A DNA stretch of 64,000 nucleotides from Neoakkermansia glycaniphila (GTDB lineage: Bacteria > Verrucomicrobiota > Verrucomicrobiia > Verrucomicrobiales > Akkermansiaceae). The stretch spans positions 58,977 to 122,976 of the forward strand of contig NZ_LIGX01000018.1 of the NCBI RefSeq assembly GCF_001683795.1, in the 5' to 3' direction. Under the pieces are notes generated by a model. The model saw only the letters and a list, made by a program, of their open reading frames with translations. It had not been told where the DNA came from and did not search any database. The translations under genes and the position numbers were made by a program. Within the stretch, counting starts at the first letter, position 1. Each line of letters opens with the position of its first letter. This document shows, one piece after another, positions 62,351 to 64,000 of the stretch.

Positions 62351-64000
62351 TCAAAACTCCACACGTACAGCTTTCCAACACGAAAATTTGCCATTGTCTT
62401 CAATGAGGCGCCATTCCATACTCTGCCCTGTCTTTCGCTCGACTGACTCTTTCACACCCTGCAGAATTTTTGTTGCCTTCACTTGTCCATGGCTGCCCAC
62501 AAGAAAAACGACTCGATCCGCCAACAATGCCACATAAGGATCTCTCATACCGTGGGCTACTAAAAACGATTTATATGCCGGAGTATAATAAATCCATGCA
62601 CCACCCACCGGAATCACATTCGTTGTCCTGAATAAATCGCAAGAATAATCCAGCGGAGATTCCGGAAAAAGCATCTCAAGTGGAGCAGCACACACGAAAA
62701 TCGTATGAGGATGCGCTTGCACATACTCTCGACACGACACTTGGTCTACAGAAGGAGAGGATTCAGAATCCAACAAGTGCACCAAACCGTGACGATCATG
62801 GCGAAATACAAATAAAGTTCCTGCCCCCATCACGGCAACCAGTAGGTAAAGCTTCCATTTTTCAATCGCATACGCCGCTTTTCTTGGCAAATACGCCCCC
62901 ATTCCAATCAAGGCCATCATCACAACCGGAAAATAGACACGATCCAACAATCTGTGTTGTGTTAACAGCAAAAACACAATACATGCAACAAACATCCCAT
63001 ATAAAACAGGAACATGCCATGTTCTCTTAGAGACGAATGCATAGAGGAAACCAGCAAGACACAAGCACACCCATAATGACAAGGCAACAGGTGATTGTCT
63101 TATTTTAGACAATTCATTCCATTCTGGCGACAAAATCCCGCGCTTTGCCAACCAATCCAAACCGAATAGACCACGCATCCCAACCTGATGGATCGACACG
63201 GCTTGATCCATTTGCCCTGATTCCTCCATTTCTGGCACATAAATAAATGCTTTGAACATATCTATTTGCTCGCGTGTAATCTTGCAGTCACGAGCATAGC
63301 GATCATACTTGTCAATTCCGGAATTATCTGCAATATCCTGAATTGAAATGCGTTTTTTCAAAAAACTCAAAGTTTGAACAATCTCTTTATTTTGAACATT
63401 CCCTACATAATTGACACCCCATACGCATCCGGCTATTCCCAACAACCCCAATCCGCATATTCCTATCTGTCTCCACATCTTCTTACCTTTATTGCAAACA
63501 ATCAGAGCACTCAATACTCCGAAGTAAACCAATCCCACATATAAGGAATCGATCCTGATGCATAAAGCAATAAAACACAATATAGCCCCTGCTCCATACC
63601 TTTTCCATGCTTTCATCTCTCGGGACGGAAGCAATATAAAGCCCATACCTGCCAGAAGCAACGAGATGGAAACCAAGGTATACATAGGCATACCCAAAAG
63701 TATTCGAATACAAAAAAATACCAGCAGAATCAAAATAGTACGCGACCACAAATAAAAAGGCTCCTGCTCCCTTGATCTGGAAAACGCTCTGCTAAAAAAC
63801 AGAAAACATGATATCCACAGAGAAACGAACAGGAGAATCATATTCGCCAGCATCATCCATGCTGAATGCACAGGTAATATCTGTGCTACCATACTCCACC
63901 AATATCCCCACAGATACCCGGAATGCAGCAAATATGGAGAATAACCGCACCCTCCGTTCGTCAGTAGAAACTGCAATTGTATATCGTCATTGTGTAAAAT
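62351..64000 (-). CDS. Multi-pass membrane protein, GT-C-like, 5' truncated by window edge
   Basis: About 549 residues visible; the frame continues past the window end without a stop. Ten or more hydrophobic helices are seen (for example MMLANMILLFVSLWISCFLFF, LLVFFCIRILLGMPMYTLVSI). Near the truncated start is HNDDIQLQFLLTNGG, an acidic pair in what should be the first extracytoplasmic loop, as in GT-C glycosyltransferases that use lipid-linked sugars. The last 130 residues form a soluble domain. GC is clearly lower than in the neighbouring rsmE, suggesting horizontal acquisition. Function as a surface-polysaccharide or protein glycosyltransferase is an inference from topology only. Confidence 0.6.
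   Translation of the reverse strand: MLHNDDIQLQFLLTNGGCGYSPYLLHSGYLWGYWWSMVAQILPVHSAWMMLANMILLFVSLWISCFLFFSRAFSRSREQEPFYLWSRTILILLVFFCIRILLGMPMYTLVSISLLLAGMGFILLPSREMKAWKRYGAGAILCFIALCIRIDSLYVGLVYFGVLSALIVCNKGKKMWRQIGICGLGLLGIAGCVWGVNYVGNVQNKEIVQTLSFLKKRISIQDIADNSGIDKYDRYARDCKITREQIDMFKAFIYVPEMEESGQMDQAVSIHQVGMRGLFGLDWLAKRGILSPEWNELSKIRQSPVALSLWVCLCLAGFLYAFVSKRTWHVPVLYGMFVACIVFLLLTQHRLLDRVYFPVVMMALIGMGAYLPRKAAYAIEKWKLYLLVAVMGAGTLFVFRHDRHGLVHLLDSESSPSVDQVSCREYVQAHPHTIFVCAAPLEMLFPESPLDYSCDLFRTTNVIPVGGAWIYYTPAYKSFLVAHGMRDPYVALLADRVVFLVGSHGQVKATKILQGVKESVERKTGQSMEWRLIEDNGKFSCWKAVRVEF

Overview
The window looks like chromosome from an Akkermansia-like member of the Verrucomicrobiota. The pointers are two proteins ending in a PEP-CTERM tail (a Pro-Glu-Pro motif, one hydrophobic helix and an Arg cluster), one of them a giant beta-strand-repeat autotransporter-type protein, together with high GC, many exported proteins of no recognised family, a secreted GH2 glycosidase and a cytidylyltransferase/sialyltransferase-like fusion. 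The genus is an inference; no rRNA is present to fix it.

Layout. 1-6.2 kb: 3' part of a repeat-rich PEP-CTERM protein, two exported hypothetical proteins, a small DUF6582-like protein and tRNA-Val(TAC). 6.3-7.8 kb: a Fic adenylyltransferase-type protein and an array of diverged 71-bp repeats. 7.8-14.6 kb: a complete tryptophan operon on the minus strand (trpL-E-GD-C-F-B-A) with a clear ribosome-mediated attenuator, a TrpG-TrpD fusion and an intrinsic terminator. 14.8-19.6 kb: a PEP-CTERM metalloprotease, an old-yellow-enzyme oxidoreductase and a 757-residue fusion of a CMP-sialate-synthetase-like domain, a GT29-like domain and a third glycosyltransferase-like domain. 19.6-22.3 kb: an ssuABC-type ABC importer. 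22.4-25.4 kb: two Sel1-repeat proteins, one with a recent 312-bp in-frame duplication. 25.4-27.9 kb: mutS.

28-35.4 kb: an all-minus-strand accessory block. It holds three membrane/exported hypotheticals, then a phage-like module (large and small terminase, an integrase-arm-like fragment, a phage replication-type protein, a DUF2800/Cas4-like protein, a small membrane protein) headed by three ribbon-helix-helix regulators. A palindrome GGTGTA-N-TACACC occurs three times there, two copies sitting in promoters. No portal, capsid or tail gene is present. 35.7-40.6 kb: a second accessory patch with a PA14-plus-Tae4-like amidase, two tandem exported paralogues, and a segmental duplication whose two copies have decayed in complementary ways. 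tRNA-Arg(CCG) follows.

40.7-64 kb is mostly core: ugd, a DksA/TraR-type protein, rpmG-rpsR, folE2-hemA-hemC, a CbiX-type chelatase, recR, fabF, an ArsB/NhaD-type transporter, a secreted GH2 enzyme with a DoxX/MauE-type membrane protein, mreB, rng, a metallo-beta-lactamase-fold hydrolase, grpE-dnaJ-rsmE, and at the right edge a truncated, lower-GC multi-pass membrane protein that resembles GT-C glycosyltransferases.

The strongest leads for new biology are the three-domain sialic-acid-type fusion, the PA14-Tae4-like amidase locus, and the terminase-bearing island with its RHH/operator circuit. Starts were chosen by conserved N-termini and gene spacing because Shine-Dalgarno signals are mostly weak.
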